In this document: piece by piece, positions 1 to 8,531 of the stretch
How the letters are laid out: every line of letters starts with the position of its first letter
How positions within the stretch are numbered: the first letter of the stretch is position 1
Source: Azospirillum brasilense
GTDB lineage: Bacteria > Pseudomonadota > Alphaproteobacteria > Azospirillales > Azospirillaceae
Direction of reading: 5' to 3'
NCBI RefSeq assembly: GCF_005222205.1
Contig: NZ_CP032347.1
Coordinates: 186,001-250,000 of the forward strand
Length of the DNA stretch: 64,000 nt
Made by a program: the position numbers and the translations under genes
Notes under the pieces: generated by a model
Told to the model about the DNA's origin: nothing
Databases searched by the model: none
What the model saw: only the letters and a program-made list of their open reading frames with translations

Positions 1-197
1 GCGGTGACGATCTGATCCTCCCCCAGGGGGCGGGCGCCCCCGGACATCCGGTAGTAGGACCCGAAGGAGCCGGAGTCGTTCATCGGTGCGGCGGTCAGGG
101 AAATGGCTGCCAGGATGCGGCTGGGCGTGATGGTCGTGATCGATGGGGCGCGGCGGGCGGCGTTGGGCGAGCGCGCTCCGTCTTTGCACGGCAACAT
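1..197 (-). CDS. Hypothetical protein, 3' end cut off by the window
   Basis: An open frame begins with ATG at 197 (minus strand) and has no stop before the window edge, so only the first 65 codons are visible. The start is supported by a strong Shine-Dalgarno (AAGGAGG) six bases upstream. The peptide starts MLPCKDGARSPNAARRAP, followed by a moderately hydrophobic stretch (ITTITPSRILAAISLTAAP) that could be a weak signal sequence, then polar residues. I do not recognise a family. The upstream 330 bases are A+T-rich and free of genes, as expected of a promoter region. The gene is supported by start context only. Confidence 0.55.
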   Translation of the reverse strand, partial: MLPCKDGARSPNAARRAPSITTITPSRILAAISLTAAPMNDSGSFGSYYRMSGGARPLGEDQIVT

Positions 198-528
198 ACA
201 AGACCTCCTTCTGCCACACGCCATGGACACGCCGACCCGGCCAGGATCGCCGCCAACATCATTGCCGCGAAGATTTTGGCCCTATTCGATCAAATGAACC
301 GGATCACCTGGGAAAGCGATGCCTCGAGAGGCTTGCGCGATCGCTTCAAGCCTATAACATCGCAGGGGGTTTTGACCGTCAATCGCAAACAAGATCATAA
401 TACTGTGCGCAGATATCCGCAAAGTACCTCCAAATTAGTAAGTTTTTCAAAATTGTAACAGGGAGAATTGGACTTTTGATTGTTGTGAGTGGGGGTTTTT
501 CTCTCTATGGAATGGCTGGCGAACGCGG
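198..528. other. A+T-rich intergenic region upstream of the left-edge gene
   Basis: This stretch lies between the start of the truncated left-edge gene and the stop of the beta-helix gene, both on the minus strand. It is visibly richer in A+T (especially 380-520) than its surroundings. It probably holds the promoter of the left-edge gene and the 3' untranslated end of the beta-helix gene. I see no convincing coding frame and no clean GC hairpin followed by T residues. Confidence 0.5.
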
Positions 529-2034
529 TCATTGATTTTTCTCGATGGGCGGCATGGCCGGGCAGGCCAGTGGGGTCTTCTGCGGGATGCCGACGTCGAC
601 GACGCTTCCCGTCTCCTGCCCCTGGGCGCGGATGGCGTCCCAGTCCGCCTCCGCATCGTTCCAGAACCAGACGCGCTCCCGGAGATCGGCGAGGCGGTAG
701 CGGTTGCCGTAGAGCCGGTTGCCGGCGGCGACCACGGCGTTGTCGGAGTCCACGTCGGTGACGGCGCCGACGCGCGCGTCGGCGTTGCGGATGACGATGC
801 GGTTGTCGAAGATCTCGTTGCCGACGGCGGGGGTGTAGGGGGCGCGGTCCTGGGACACCACCGTCACCGCGTTGCCGTAGCCGTCCGGCACGTCGATGTC
901 GTTGCCGTGGACCTTCACGCCCCGCGCGCTGGAGATCAGGATCTGGGCCCCCCAGAACCAGCCCTGGCCGCGCTGCCCGTTGTCGGCGACCCGGTTGTTG
1001 CGGATCACCCCGTCGTAGCTGATTTCGTAGGTGATGCCGTTGTCGGCGTTGCCGAAGACCAGATTGTCCTCGATCACCAGCCGGTGCACGTCGATGTCGG
1101 CCCAGATGCCGGCGCCCACATTGCCGTGGACGCAATTGCCCCGGATGAGTCCGCCGCCGCCGGATTCGGTGATCTTGCCGCCGCCGCCTTCCCAATGGAA
1201 ATCGACGCCGGCATAGCCGTTGCGCGCGATCTCGTTGCCGGCGATCAGGAAATCCGTCCCCGATCCGGAAAAGCCGGCGTGGCCGTTGTCGAGGATGCGG
1301 TTGCCGAGGATGCGGCTGCCGGTGCCGGCGTTGACGCCGACGCCGTGGTTCAGGCGCACCGTGGTGTTCCGGACGGTCCAGCCGGGGCCGAACTCCGCGT
1401 CCACGGCGGCGGCCTGGATGGGGGCGGCGTACTTCTCGATGGTCAGGTTCCGGATGACGACGCCCGACGCGGTTCCGCCGAAGGCGCGGGGGATGACGCT
1501 GGTTTCCACGGTTCGCCCGGTGGGATCGTCGCCGATCAGGATCTCGTCGGCGCCGTAATCGAAGAACCAGCGCCCCGGCCCGACGGCGGACCGGTCGCCG
1601 ACATGCAGCATCGGCGCGTCGTCGATGAACAGATCCTCCGGGCGGGCGCAGCGGGGAAAGCCGGAGCGGCAGAATTCCGCCGCGTTGACCCGCCCCTCCT
1701 GCGTCTGTCCGCGGGCCACCCAGACGGAGCCGCGGCGGACGAAGGCGGTCAGCCGGCGCGCCCCGCTCAACACCGCGCCGGGGGCGCCCTCGAACAGATC
1801 GCGGTCCTTGGGCACGATGGACTGCAGGCGGTGGATGCCGGCCTCAAGCCGGAAGCGCGTGCCGGGGGGATGGCGGTCCACCGCCGCCTGGATGTCGGCG
1901 CCGGGCCGCAGGGAGACGGTGGAGGGCTCCGCTCCCGCCGCCGCCATCGGAAGGCCGGCGAAAAGGAGCACCGCCGCCGCGAGGCGGGCGGGGCGGGGAG
2001 CATGCCGCCGGGGCGTGGCGCGTCCGGTGTCCAT
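529..2034 (-). CDS. Secreted right-handed parallel beta-helix protein
   Basis: This 501-residue protein has an N-terminal signal peptide (hydrophobic LAAAVLLFAGLPMAAAGAEP, cleavage probably after AGA near residue 35). The rest is dominated by short Asn/Gly-rich rungs of the type NRILDNGHAG, NEIARNGYAG, NCVHGNVGAG and NLVFGNADNG (about residues 215-350). These are typical of NosD/pectate-lyase-like right-handed parallel beta-helices. No catalytic residues can be assigned by eye, so it may be a polysaccharide lyase, hydrolase or binding protein acting in the periplasm or outside the cell. The ATG at 2034 has a GAGG ribosome site. It is divergent from the GH15 gene, so both may act on polysaccharide. 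Confidence 0.8.
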   Translation of the reverse strand: MDTGRATPRRHAPRPARLAAAVLLFAGLPMAAAGAEPSTVSLRPGADIQAAVDRHPPGTRFRLEAGIHRLQSIVPKDRDLFEGAPGAVLSGARRLTAFVRRGSVWVARGQTQEGRVNAAEFCRSGFPRCARPEDLFIDDAPMLHVGDRSAVGPGRWFFDYGADEILIGDDPTGRTVETSVIPRAFGGTASGVVIRNLTIEKYAAPIQAAAVDAEFGPGWTVRNTTVRLNHGVGVNAGTGSRILGNRILDNGHAGFSGSGTDFLIAGNEIARNGYAGVDFHWEGGGGKITESGGGGLIRGNCVHGNVGAGIWADIDVHRLVIEDNLVFGNADNGITYEISYDGVIRNNRVADNGQRGQGWFWGAQILISSARGVKVHGNDIDVPDGYGNAVTVVSQDRAPYTPAVGNEIFDNRIVIRNADARVGAVTDVDSDNAVVAAGNRLYGNRYRLADLRERVWFWNDAEADWDAIRAQGQETGSVVDVGIPQKTPLACPAMPPIEKNQ

Positions 2035-2226
2035 GGTGGCCTCGATGGGTCGTTCTCCGGCGAGGGGCCTCCGGTGATGGGCGAAAACGCTAACACGCGG
2101 GTCCGGCGGCCAGAATCGTCAAACCGGACGATCGACCTTCGTCGGCTCGGGGCCCCGACCGGAGGGAACCGGAGCGTTCACGGGCCGTTGCCCAGGGGCA
2201 CACCCCCAATCGTTCGAGAGCGTGCC

Positions 2227-4023
2227 ATGGCCTCCCGCATCGAGGATTACGCCCTTCTGGGAGACTGCGAGACCGCAGCCCTGCTGTCCGCCGAAGGTTC
2301 CATCGACTGGCTGTGCTGGCCGCGCTTCGATTCCGACGCCTGCTTCGCGGCACTCCTGGGCACGCCCGAGAACGGGCGCTGGCTGCTGCGCCCGAGCGAT
2401 CCCGACGCCCGCACGACCCGGCGCTACCGCGGCGACAGCCTGATCCTGGAAACGGAGTTCGAGACGGCGGAGGGCGCCGTCACCATGATCGATTTCATGC
2501 CCCCGCGCGGCGAGGCGTCGGACGTCGTGCGCATCCTGCGGGGACGGCGGGGGCGCGTCGCCATGCGGATGGACCTGACGCTGCGCTTCGGCTACGGGCA
2601 CGTCGTGCCGTGGGTGACGCGGATCGGCCCGCACACCCTGCGCGCCATCGCCGGGCCGGACATGGTCGTCCTGCACACCAGCGCCCCGATCCACGGCGAG
2701 GATTTGAGCACCGTCGCCGATTTCACCGTGGCGGAGGGTGAGAGCCTCAGCTTCGTGATGATCCATTCCCCCTCGCACCTGCCGCCGCCGCCGCCGGTCG
2801 ATGCCGAAGTGGCGCTGACGGAGACCGAACGTTTCTGGGCGGAATGGAGCGGGCGTTGCACCTACAGCGGCCTCTGGCGGGACGCGGTGGTGCGCTCGCT
2901 GGTCACGCTGAAGGCCCTGACCTACCGCCCGACCGGCGGCATCGTGGCGGCGCCGACGACCTCCTTGCCCGAACAACTCGGTGGGGTGCGGAACTGGGAC
3001 TACCGCTACTGCTGGCTGCGCGACGCCACCCTGACCCTGCTGGCGCTGATGAACGCCGGCTATCTGCAGGAGGCGCGGGACTGGCGCGACTGGGGCATGC
3101 GCACCATCGCGGGCAGTCCGCAGCAGATCCAGATCATGTATGGCATCGCCGGGGAGCGACGCCTGCTGGAATGGGAGGTGCCCTGGCTGCCGGGCTACGA
3201 GGGCGCCAGCCCGGTCCGCGTCGGCAACGCCGCGGCCCCCCAGCTCCAGCTCGATGTCTATGGCGAGATGATGGACGCGGCGCACCAGGCGCGGATGCGC
3301 GGCATCGAGATCCGGCCGGAGGCCTGGCACGTCCAGTGCGCCCTGCTCGACCACATGGAATCGGTGTGGGACCAGCCCGACGAAGGCATCTGGGAGGTGC
3401 GCGGCGGCGCGCGGCATTTCACCCATTCCAAGGTGATGGCGTGGGTCGCCGTGGACCGCATGGTGAAAAGCGCGGAGAGGTTCGGGCTGGACGCGCCGCT
3501 GGAGCGCTGGAAGGCGCTGCGGCAGGCCATTTTCGAGGATGTCTGCGCCCATGGCTATTCGAAGGAACGGAACAGCTTCGTCCAGCATTACGGGGCCAGC
3601 CACGTCGACGCGGCGCTGCTGATGCTGCCGATGGTCGGTTTCCTGCCGGTGGACGATCCGCGCATCCAGGGAACGGTCGCCGCCATCGAGACGGAGCTGC
3701 TTCAGGACGGGCTTGTCTTGCGTTACCGGACCGAGAGGACCGACGACGGGCTGCCCGACGGGGAGGGGGTGTTCCTCGCCTGCTCCTTCTGGCTGGCCGA
3801 CGTCTACGTGCTCCAGGGGCGTCAGGCCGAGGCCGAGGCGCTGTTCAACAGGCTGCTCGCCCTGCGCAACGACCTGGGCCTGCTGTCGGAGGAGTACGAC
3901 ACAAAGGCGGAGCGTCTGGTCGGCAACTTCCCGCAGGCCTTCTCCCACATCGCGCTGATCAACACCGCCTTCAACCTGACCCGGGCGGAGAAGCCCGCGG
4001 AGCAGCGCCAGGACGGGGACTGA
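2227..4023 (+). CDS. Glycoside hydrolase family 15 (glucoamylase-like) protein
   Basis: This 598-residue protein matches bacterial GH15 glucan or trehalose hydrolases in length. It begins MASRIEDYALLGDCETAALL, then SIDWLCWPRFDSDACFAALL, the standard N-terminal beta-sandwich signature. The catalytic (alpha/alpha)6 barrel shows RNWDYRYCWLRDA near residue 255 and SEEYD near 555, where the catalytic acid pair is expected. No signal peptide is visible, so the enzyme is probably cytoplasmic and acts on trehalose, glycogen-derived or other alpha-glucosides. The reading frame stays open far upstream, but that part lies antisense to the beta-helix gene. The ATG at 2227 fits the family N-terminus, although its ribosome site (GAGAG) is weak. 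Confidence 0.88.
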   Translation: MASRIEDYALLGDCETAALLSAEGSIDWLCWPRFDSDACFAALLGTPENGRWLLRPSDPDARTTRRYRGDSLILETEFETAEGAVTMIDFMPPRGEASDVVRILRGRRGRVAMRMDLTLRFGYGHVVPWVTRIGPHTLRAIAGPDMVVLHTSAPIHGEDLSTVADFTVAEGESLSFVMIHSPSHLPPPPPVDAEVALTETERFWAEWSGRCTYSGLWRDAVVRSLVTLKALTYRPTGGIVAAPTTSLPEQLGGVRNWDYRYCWLRDATLTLLALMNAGYLQEARDWRDWGMRTIAGSPQQIQIMYGIAGERRLLEWEVPWLPGYEGASPVRVGNAAAPQLQLDVYGEMMDAAHQARMRGIEIRPEAWHVQCALLDHMESVWDQPDEGIWEVRGGARHFTHSKVMAWVAVDRMVKSAERFGLDAPLERWKALRQAIFEDVCAHGYSKERNSFVQHYGASHVDAALLMLPMVGFLPVDDPRIQGTVAAIETELLQDGLVLRYRTERTDDGLPDGEGVFLACSFWLADVYVLQGRQAEAEALFNRLLALRNDLGLLSEEYDTKAERLVGNFPQAFSHIALINTAFNLTRAEKPAEQRQDGD

Positions 4024-4038
4024 CGGCGGGCAGCAAAA

Positions 4039-4068
4039 GCCCCTCCCGCCGGTGAAGGCGGGAGGGGC
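4039..4068 (-). terminator. Rho-independent terminator of the BON-domain gene
   Basis: A 12-bp GC-rich stem (GCCCCTCCCGCC pairing with GGCGGGAGGGGC) has a six-base loop. On the minus strand it is followed by TTTT. It lies between convergent genes. The U-tract side indicates it mainly terminates the leftward BON-domain gene, and it may also slow the GH15 transcript. Confidence 0.75.
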
Positions 4069-4081
4069 GCGTTGCTCATGG

Positions 4082-5419
4082 TCAGCGGATGTTGCTGCCC
4101 GTGGTGCTGCTGCCCGTGGTGCTGCTGGACGTGCTGCTGCGGCTGGTGTCCGTGCTCCCGGAACTCCCGCTCATCCCTGTGCCGCTGGTGCCGGACATGC
4201 CGGTCCCGGAGGTGCTGGAGGTTCCCGACGTGCCCGTCGTGGACCCGCTCATCCCGGAACCGCCCAGGCCGGTGCTGCCCATGCCGCTGCCGGAAGTCCC
4301 GGTGGTGCCGAGCCCGGCCATGGCCGACGCCCCGGCGGTGGTGCCGGTGCCGCCGGAGGTCCGCTCACGGACGCGCAGGTTGTTCTGCACGTGGCGGACG
4401 CCGGAGATGGTTTCGGCCATGTCCTCGGCGCGGCGCTTGGTCCGGCGGTCGTCCACCGTGCCGCTCAGCGTGACCTCGCAATTGCTGACGGTCACGTCGA
4501 TCTCCGACGCGTCGATGTAGGGATCGTCGGTCAGGCGGTCGTTCACATCCTCGCGGATGCGGTCGTCGGAGCGGGTGTAGCCGCGCGGCCCGCGGCCCCG
4601 ATGGTGCTGCGCGCCGGGATCGTCGTTGCGGGCGTCCATGCGGCGGCGGCGGGCCGCGTCCTCGTCGCCGAACCAGGAGGCCATCTCGTCGCCCGCCCGC
4701 TCGAAGAAGCCGCGCTCCTCGTTGCGGCCGCTTCCGCCGCCGTAGCCCATCCGGCCATAGTCGCGGTTGCCATAATCGCGGCTGCTGTAGTCGCGGTTCC
4801 CGGTGCCCCGGGACCCGTAGTCCATGCCGCCGTAGTCGCGGTTGCCATAGTCGCGGCTGCCGTAGTCGCGGCCGCCATAGGCCCCGCTGCCGTAGTCGGA
4901 CCGGCCATAATCGGACCGCCCATAATCGGACCGGCCAAAGCCGCCACGGTAGCCGAAGTCCTGACCATAGTCGCCGCGGTCTTCGTAATTCCGGCGGTCG
5001 TCGCGGGAGCGCCAGTCGCTCTGGCCCTGGCCGAAGGAACCGCGGGACCCGTAGTCGGGGCCATAATCGCGACCGCCGGAGCCTTGGCCATAGGAGCCTT
5101 GGCCATAAGAACCCTGGCCGTAATCACCCCGGCCTTCCTGCTGACGCCAATAGTCCCGCCCGTAGTCGAAGCCTTCGCGGCCCTGACCCTCGTAGCCGTA
5201 GCCGGGCTGGCGGCCACCGCCGCCCATCATGCCGGAACGGCCGGATTGGCCCGAACCGGATTGGCCCCAATTCGATTGACCGAACTCGTCACGGCCGCGG
5301 TTCTGGTACGAACCGGCGCTCCACTCGCGGCTCTCGCCGCGCCCGCGGTCACGCTCCCACCGGTCATCATCGCGGCGGGCGCCCTGGTCGTTCCTCCACC
5401 TGGATTCATAATCGGACAT
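4082..5419 (-). CDS. BON-domain protein with long Tyr/Gly/Arg-rich repeats
   Basis: A 445-residue protein starting MSDYESRWRNDQGARRDDDR. The start at 5419 is supported by GGGGAG upstream; the frame continues further upstream but without a better start. Residues about 20-230 are a low-complexity, charged Tyr/Gly/Arg region with many copies of a short unit such as RDYGSRDYGNRDYGG and SDYGRSDYGR. A single BON domain occupies about residues 283-351 (DVNDRLTDDPYIDASEIDVTV, then VTLSGTVDDRRTKRRAEDMA). The tail is almost pure Gly/Ser/Thr/Met. BON domains bind membranes or envelope ligands and often belong to osmotic-stress proteins. There is no signal peptide, so the protein is probably cytoplasmic. 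The repeat region resembles phase-separating or glycine-rich proteins, but that is inference. Confidence 0.78.
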   Translation of the reverse strand: MSDYESRWRNDQGARRDDDRWERDRGRGESREWSAGSYQNRGRDEFGQSNWGQSGSGQSGRSGMMGGGGRQPGYGYEGQGREGFDYGRDYWRQQEGRGDYGQGSYGQGSYGQGSGGRDYGPDYGSRGSFGQGQSDWRSRDDRRNYEDRGDYGQDFGYRGGFGRSDYGRSDYGRSDYGSGAYGGRDYGSRDYGNRDYGGMDYGSRGTGNRDYSSRDYGNRDYGRMGYGGGSGRNEERGFFERAGDEMASWFGDEDAARRRRMDARNDDPGAQHHRGRGPRGYTRSDDRIREDVNDRLTDDPYIDASEIDVTVSNCEVTLSGTVDDRRTKRRAEDMAETISGVRHVQNNLRVRERTSGGTGTTAGASAMAGLGTTGTSGSGMGSTGLGGSGMSGSTTGTSGTSSTSGTGMSGTSGTGMSGSSGSTDTSRSSTSSSTTGSSTTGSNIR

Positions 5420-5939
5420 GGGATGCTCCCCATTTTGACAGTGCCCGTTCGCCGGGCGTCCGCAAACAACAGGGGAGGGGGCGAAGGATCGCGGACCGCG
5501 GGGGGCTTTGCCATGCGCTTCGCACAGGCCAGCCAACCGAAACGCTTTCGAAAGCCCGCAACCGCCTGCGATTCCAGCCTTTTCGCCCTCCGCCGCCACA
5601 CCGCGCGGAGCGCGCGGGGACCAAGGCGCGAACAGCCCCTTGAACGACGCGGCCAAGGAAACATATGTGCAACATCGTCGGCGGATGCCCGTAACCTTCG
5701 GGTGACCGACCGGCAAACCCCTTTGCGGGTCGTGATTCAGCGGTTGACCGGCGTCGTCATCTGGATTACTGGCTCGAACACCGCTCTCCCTGGCCGTTCC
5801 GGCTGGCTGCCTCGACCCATCCCCATGGTCCTGGCGCCGCTGATGGCCGGGGAGACCCCCGAGATCCGCATCGACACGCGATGCACGCCCGTCCGGCAGC
5901 GTTGAATGCCGGCTGAGATGTTGTAAAGCAGAAGGACGA
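5420..5939. other. 520-bp intergenic region between divergent BON and RNase J genes
   Basis: The interval separates the leftward BON-domain gene from the rightward RNase J gene and should contain both promoters. I searched it for an extracytoplasmic-stress promoter (GGAAC, 16-17 bases, CGTT) on either strand and found none that fits. Short open frames exist on both strands but lack ribosome sites and look like GC-driven noise. No strong hairpin with a T-tract is visible. Confidence 0.5.
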
Positions 5940-7562
5940 ATGACGTTTGATAACAAGCGCCGCCGCGCGGCGCCCAAGGGCGGCAACCGCCCGAACTCGA
6001 ATTTTGGCGGCAACCGCCCGAACACGATTGTTGGCGATGTGCGCAGCGGCAAGTCCGGCGGCCCGCGTTTCCAGAAGAACCAGAACCCCAAGCCCTACGA
6101 GCGCCCAAAGGCGACCCGTCCGCCGGGCGCGCCGGTTCCCGGCCCGGTGCCGGGACACGACGAAATCCTGTTCATCCCGCTCGGCGGCTGCTCGCGCATC
6201 GGCATGAACATGGCGCTCTACGGCCATGCCGGAAAATGGCTGATCGTGGACGCCGGCGTCGCCTTCATGGGCGATGAGGCGCCGGGCATCGACAGCCTGA
6301 TGGCCGATCCCTCCTTCATCGAGGAGCGGATGGACGAGGTGGTCGGGCTGGTCGTCACCCACGCCCACGAAGACCACATCGGCGCCATCCATCATCTTTG
6401 GCCGGGGCTGGAATGCCCGATCTACGCGACCCCCTTCGCCGCCCACGTCATCCGTGACCGGCTGAAGGAGACCGGCGGCCTGCGCCACGCCCGCATCCGG
6501 GTGTTCGAGCCGGGCGCCTCCTTCGAGATCGGCCCCTTCGGCATCGAGACCATCACCGTCACCCACTCGATCCCCGAGCCGGTGTCGGTGGCGATCCACA
6601 CCAAGGCCGGCACGGTCCTGCACACCGGCGACTGGAAGTTCGACCCGCACCCGCTGGTCGGTCCGACCATGGACCTGGACGCGCTGAAGCGGCTGGGCGA
6701 CCGCGGCGTGCTGGCGATGATGTGCGACAGCACCAACGCCAACGTCGACGGCACCACGGGGTCGGAGGCGGACGCCCGCGCCGGCCTGATCGAGGCCTTC
6801 GCCGGGCGCAAGGGCGCCATCGCGGTGACCGGCTTCGCGTCCAACGTCGCCCGCATGCAGGCGGTGGCGGAGGCCGCGGCGGCCCACGACCGCAAGGTGG
6901 TGCTGGTCGGCCGGTCGATGCTGCGCATGGAGAAGGCGGCCCGCGCCAGCGGCTATCTGGAGAAGGCGCCGGAGTTCATCTCCATCATGGAGGCCTCCTG
7001 GACGCCGCGCCGGAACCTCGTGTTCCTGTGCACCGGCAGCCAGGGCGAGGAGCGGGCGGCGCTCAGCCGTCTCGCCCGCGACGGCCACCGCGACCTGTGG
7101 CTGGAGAGCGGCGACACGGTGATCTTCTCCGCCCGCGCCATCCCCGGCAACGAGGTGGTGCTGGCCGACGTGCAGGACCATCTGAAGGCCAAGGGCGTGA
7201 CGGTGGTGACCCCGGCCGATGCGCCGGTGCATGTGTCGGGCCACCCCAAGCGGGACGACCTGATCCGCATGTACGACCTGATCCGTCCGCGCTTCTCCGT
7301 GCCGGTGCACGGCACCATCGAGCATCTGGAGGCCCACGCCCGCCTCGCCCGCGCCTGCGGGGTGGAACGGGCGCTGGTTCCGGAGGACGGCGACATCCTG
7401 CGGATCGCCCGGGAAGGCACCGCGGTGATCGGCCATATGGAGGCCAAGCGCCTCGCCAACACCGGGCGGGACCTGATCCCCTGGACGGGCCTGCCCGTCG
7501 CGGAGGACGCGGACGCCCTGGCCGCCCCCCTGGCCGACGCCGTGGAGTCGATGGCCGCCTGA
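5940..7562 (+). CDS. rnj: Ribonuclease J family nuclease with basic N-terminal extension
   Basis: A 540-residue metallo-beta-lactamase/beta-CASP nuclease. The zinc-binding motif THAHEDHIG is near residue 140. The later metal ligand segments (VTHSIPEP, LHTGDWKFD) and C-terminal GTIEH are also present. This pattern fits RNase J, a 5'-to-3' exo- and endonuclease that matures rRNA and degrades mRNA. The first ~70 residues are unusual: rich in Arg, Asn, Gly and Pro, with a repeated GGNRPNSNFGGNRPN unit, probably a disordered RNA-binding tail. The ATG at 5940 follows AAGGA. The gene is preceded by a long promoter region and followed by a terminator at 7645-7672. Confidence 0.9.
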   Translation: MTFDNKRRRAAPKGGNRPNSNFGGNRPNTIVGDVRSGKSGGPRFQKNQNPKPYERPKATRPPGAPVPGPVPGHDEILFIPLGGCSRIGMNMALYGHAGKWLIVDAGVAFMGDEAPGIDSLMADPSFIEERMDEVVGLVVTHAHEDHIGAIHHLWPGLECPIYATPFAAHVIRDRLKETGGLRHARIRVFEPGASFEIGPFGIETITVTHSIPEPVSVAIHTKAGTVLHTGDWKFDPHPLVGPTMDLDALKRLGDRGVLAMMCDSTNANVDGTTGSEADARAGLIEAFAGRKGAIAVTGFASNVARMQAVAEAAAAHDRKVVLVGRSMLRMEKAARASGYLEKAPEFISIMEASWTPRRNLVFLCTGSQGEERAALSRLARDGHRDLWLESGDTVIFSARAIPGNEVVLADVQDHLKAKGVTVVTPADAPVHVSGHPKRDDLIRMYDLIRPRFSVPVHGTIEHLEAHARLARACGVERALVPEDGDILRIAREGTAVIGHMEAKRLANTGRDLIPWTGLPVAEDADALAAPLADAVESMAA

Positions 7563-7644
7563 CGCGGCCATCCCTCCTCACCGCCAACGTTCATCGGGCC
7601 ACGAATCACCAGAAGGGGGAAACCCACCCTCCGTTCGCGCGCAC

Positions 7645-7672
7645 CAGGGGCCGGCTCACGGCCCTGTTTTTT
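7645..7672 (+). terminator. Intrinsic terminator or attenuator just upstream of the 109-aa gene
   Basis: The left arm CAGGG(G)CCG pairs with CGGCCCTG around a five-base loop (eight base pairs with one bulged G) and is followed by six T residues. It would end the RNase J transcript. Its T-tract finishes only 15 bases before the ATG of the next gene, leaving no room for a promoter between them. The next gene must therefore be made by read-through, or from a promoter upstream of the hairpin as an attenuated leader. Confidence 0.75.
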
Positions 7673-7687
7673 CTTGGAGAGTTGCCC

Positions 7688-8017
7688 ATGGCTGGCTATC
7701 CCGCCGACCGGCTTTCCTTTCCCGACATCCTCGACCCGGTGCTGGAAGCGCCGGAGGGGGACGACACCGCCCTCGATCGCGCCATTAACGAGGTGGCCGA
7801 GGCGCTGGCCGACAGCGGGACCCTGATCGTCGACGCCCTGGGCCAGGCGGCCTACGGCGTGACCGACGAGGAGGCCGTCCTTGGCCTGATCGACACCTAC
7901 ATCCGCGTCCTCCTGCATCTCGGCGAGGTGGAGGAGGCGGCGGACATGGGTGAAGTGATCGAGCGCATCCAGAGTTTCCAGCGCCGCCGCAAGCGCCGCG
8001 GCTCGCGCGCCTCCTGA
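7688..8017 (+). CDS. Small acidic helical protein of unknown function (109 aa)
   Basis: The protein starts MAGYPADRLSFPDILDPVLE; the ATG at 7688 follows a TTGGAGAG ribosome site. The middle is acidic and helical (VTDEEAVLGLIDTYIRVLLH, EVEEAADMGEVIERIQSF) and the last dozen residues are strongly basic (RRRKRRGSRAS). There is no signal peptide or membrane segment. I do not recognise a family. Immediately upstream is the hairpin-T6 structure that ends the RNase J transcript, so expression may be coupled to read-through or attenuation. Confidence 0.7.
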   Translation: MAGYPADRLSFPDILDPVLEAPEGDDTALDRAINEVAEALADSGTLIVDALGQAAYGVTDEEAVLGLIDTYIRVLLHLGEVEEAADMGEVIERIQSFQRRRKRRGSRAS

Positions 8018-8042
8018 CCCGGCTCTTTCCTCAAGGGCCTCC

Positions 8043-8372
8043 TCAGACTGGCGGGACGGTTCCGCCGGTCAGCCAGCGGGTCGCCAGGGCGCGCAGCCGC
8101 GCGGTCTGCTGCCGCTGGCGGTAGACGGACACGGCGTAGCCGATCCCGATGAAGCCGACGATCACCACCCAGAAGCCGAACAGATAGCGCCAGTCCGCCC
8201 CGGCGGTCAGCAGCACCAGCAGGACCAGCGTCACCACACCCGCCACCACCCCGCCGACGATGCGCATCCGCAGGAAGGCGGCCTCGTCGCTCTGTTCGAA
8301 ATCCTCGGCCAGCGCCTGGATTTCCAGTCCGGCCTGACGGCGGGCCTCCGCCGCCGGGTTCAGCGCATCCAT
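8043..8372 (-). CDS. Small inner-membrane protein with two TM helices
   Basis: A 109-residue protein starting MDALNPAAEARRQAGLEIQA at 8372. An acidic N-terminal helix is followed by two hydrophobic segments (VVAGVVTLVLLVLLTAG and FGFWVVIVGFIGIGYAVSV, about residues 41-85) separated by a short WRY turn, then a basic tail (YRQRQQTARLRALATRW). This is a helical hairpin in the membrane with both ends probably cytoplasmic. I do not recognise a family. The gene is convergent with the 109-aa protein to its left and divergent from the methyltransferase to its right. Several upstream codons are in frame but none is a better start. Confidence 0.65.
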   Translation of the reverse strand: MDALNPAAEARRQAGLEIQALAEDFEQSDEAAFLRMRIVGGVVAGVVTLVLLVLLTAGADWRYLFGFWVVIVGFIGIGYAVSVYRQRQQTARLRALATRWLTGGTVPPV

Positions 8373-8531
8373 GCCATCTCCATTCCATTTGTCGGGCCGT
8401 TTGTCGGGCTTGGACCCCAGGCGCGATGATCCGTCACATTCGCCTGCTATGAAAGGAAGAACAGGCGAAACGCACTTCCGGCCCTCCGCCCTCACGGGCG
8501 CGCACGGGCGGCTTCGGGGGAGTCTCCAACC

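Noticed and set aside
532..2226. Open frame continuing 565 codons upstream of the GH15 gene
   Set aside because: It lies antisense to the beta-helix gene; its composition (Val/Asp/Ala/Gly-rich) is that of a GC-driven mirror frame, and the GH15 family N-terminus begins at 2227.
2119..3948. 609-codon minus-strand frame opposite the GH15 gene
   Set aside because: No ribosome site and no recognisable domain; it shadows a well-supported gene.
5420..5680. Minus-strand frames upstream of the BON gene as a longer N-terminus
   Set aside because: The sequence is low-quality (Arg/Pro/Gly-rich) and the MSDYESRW start has a good ribosome site.
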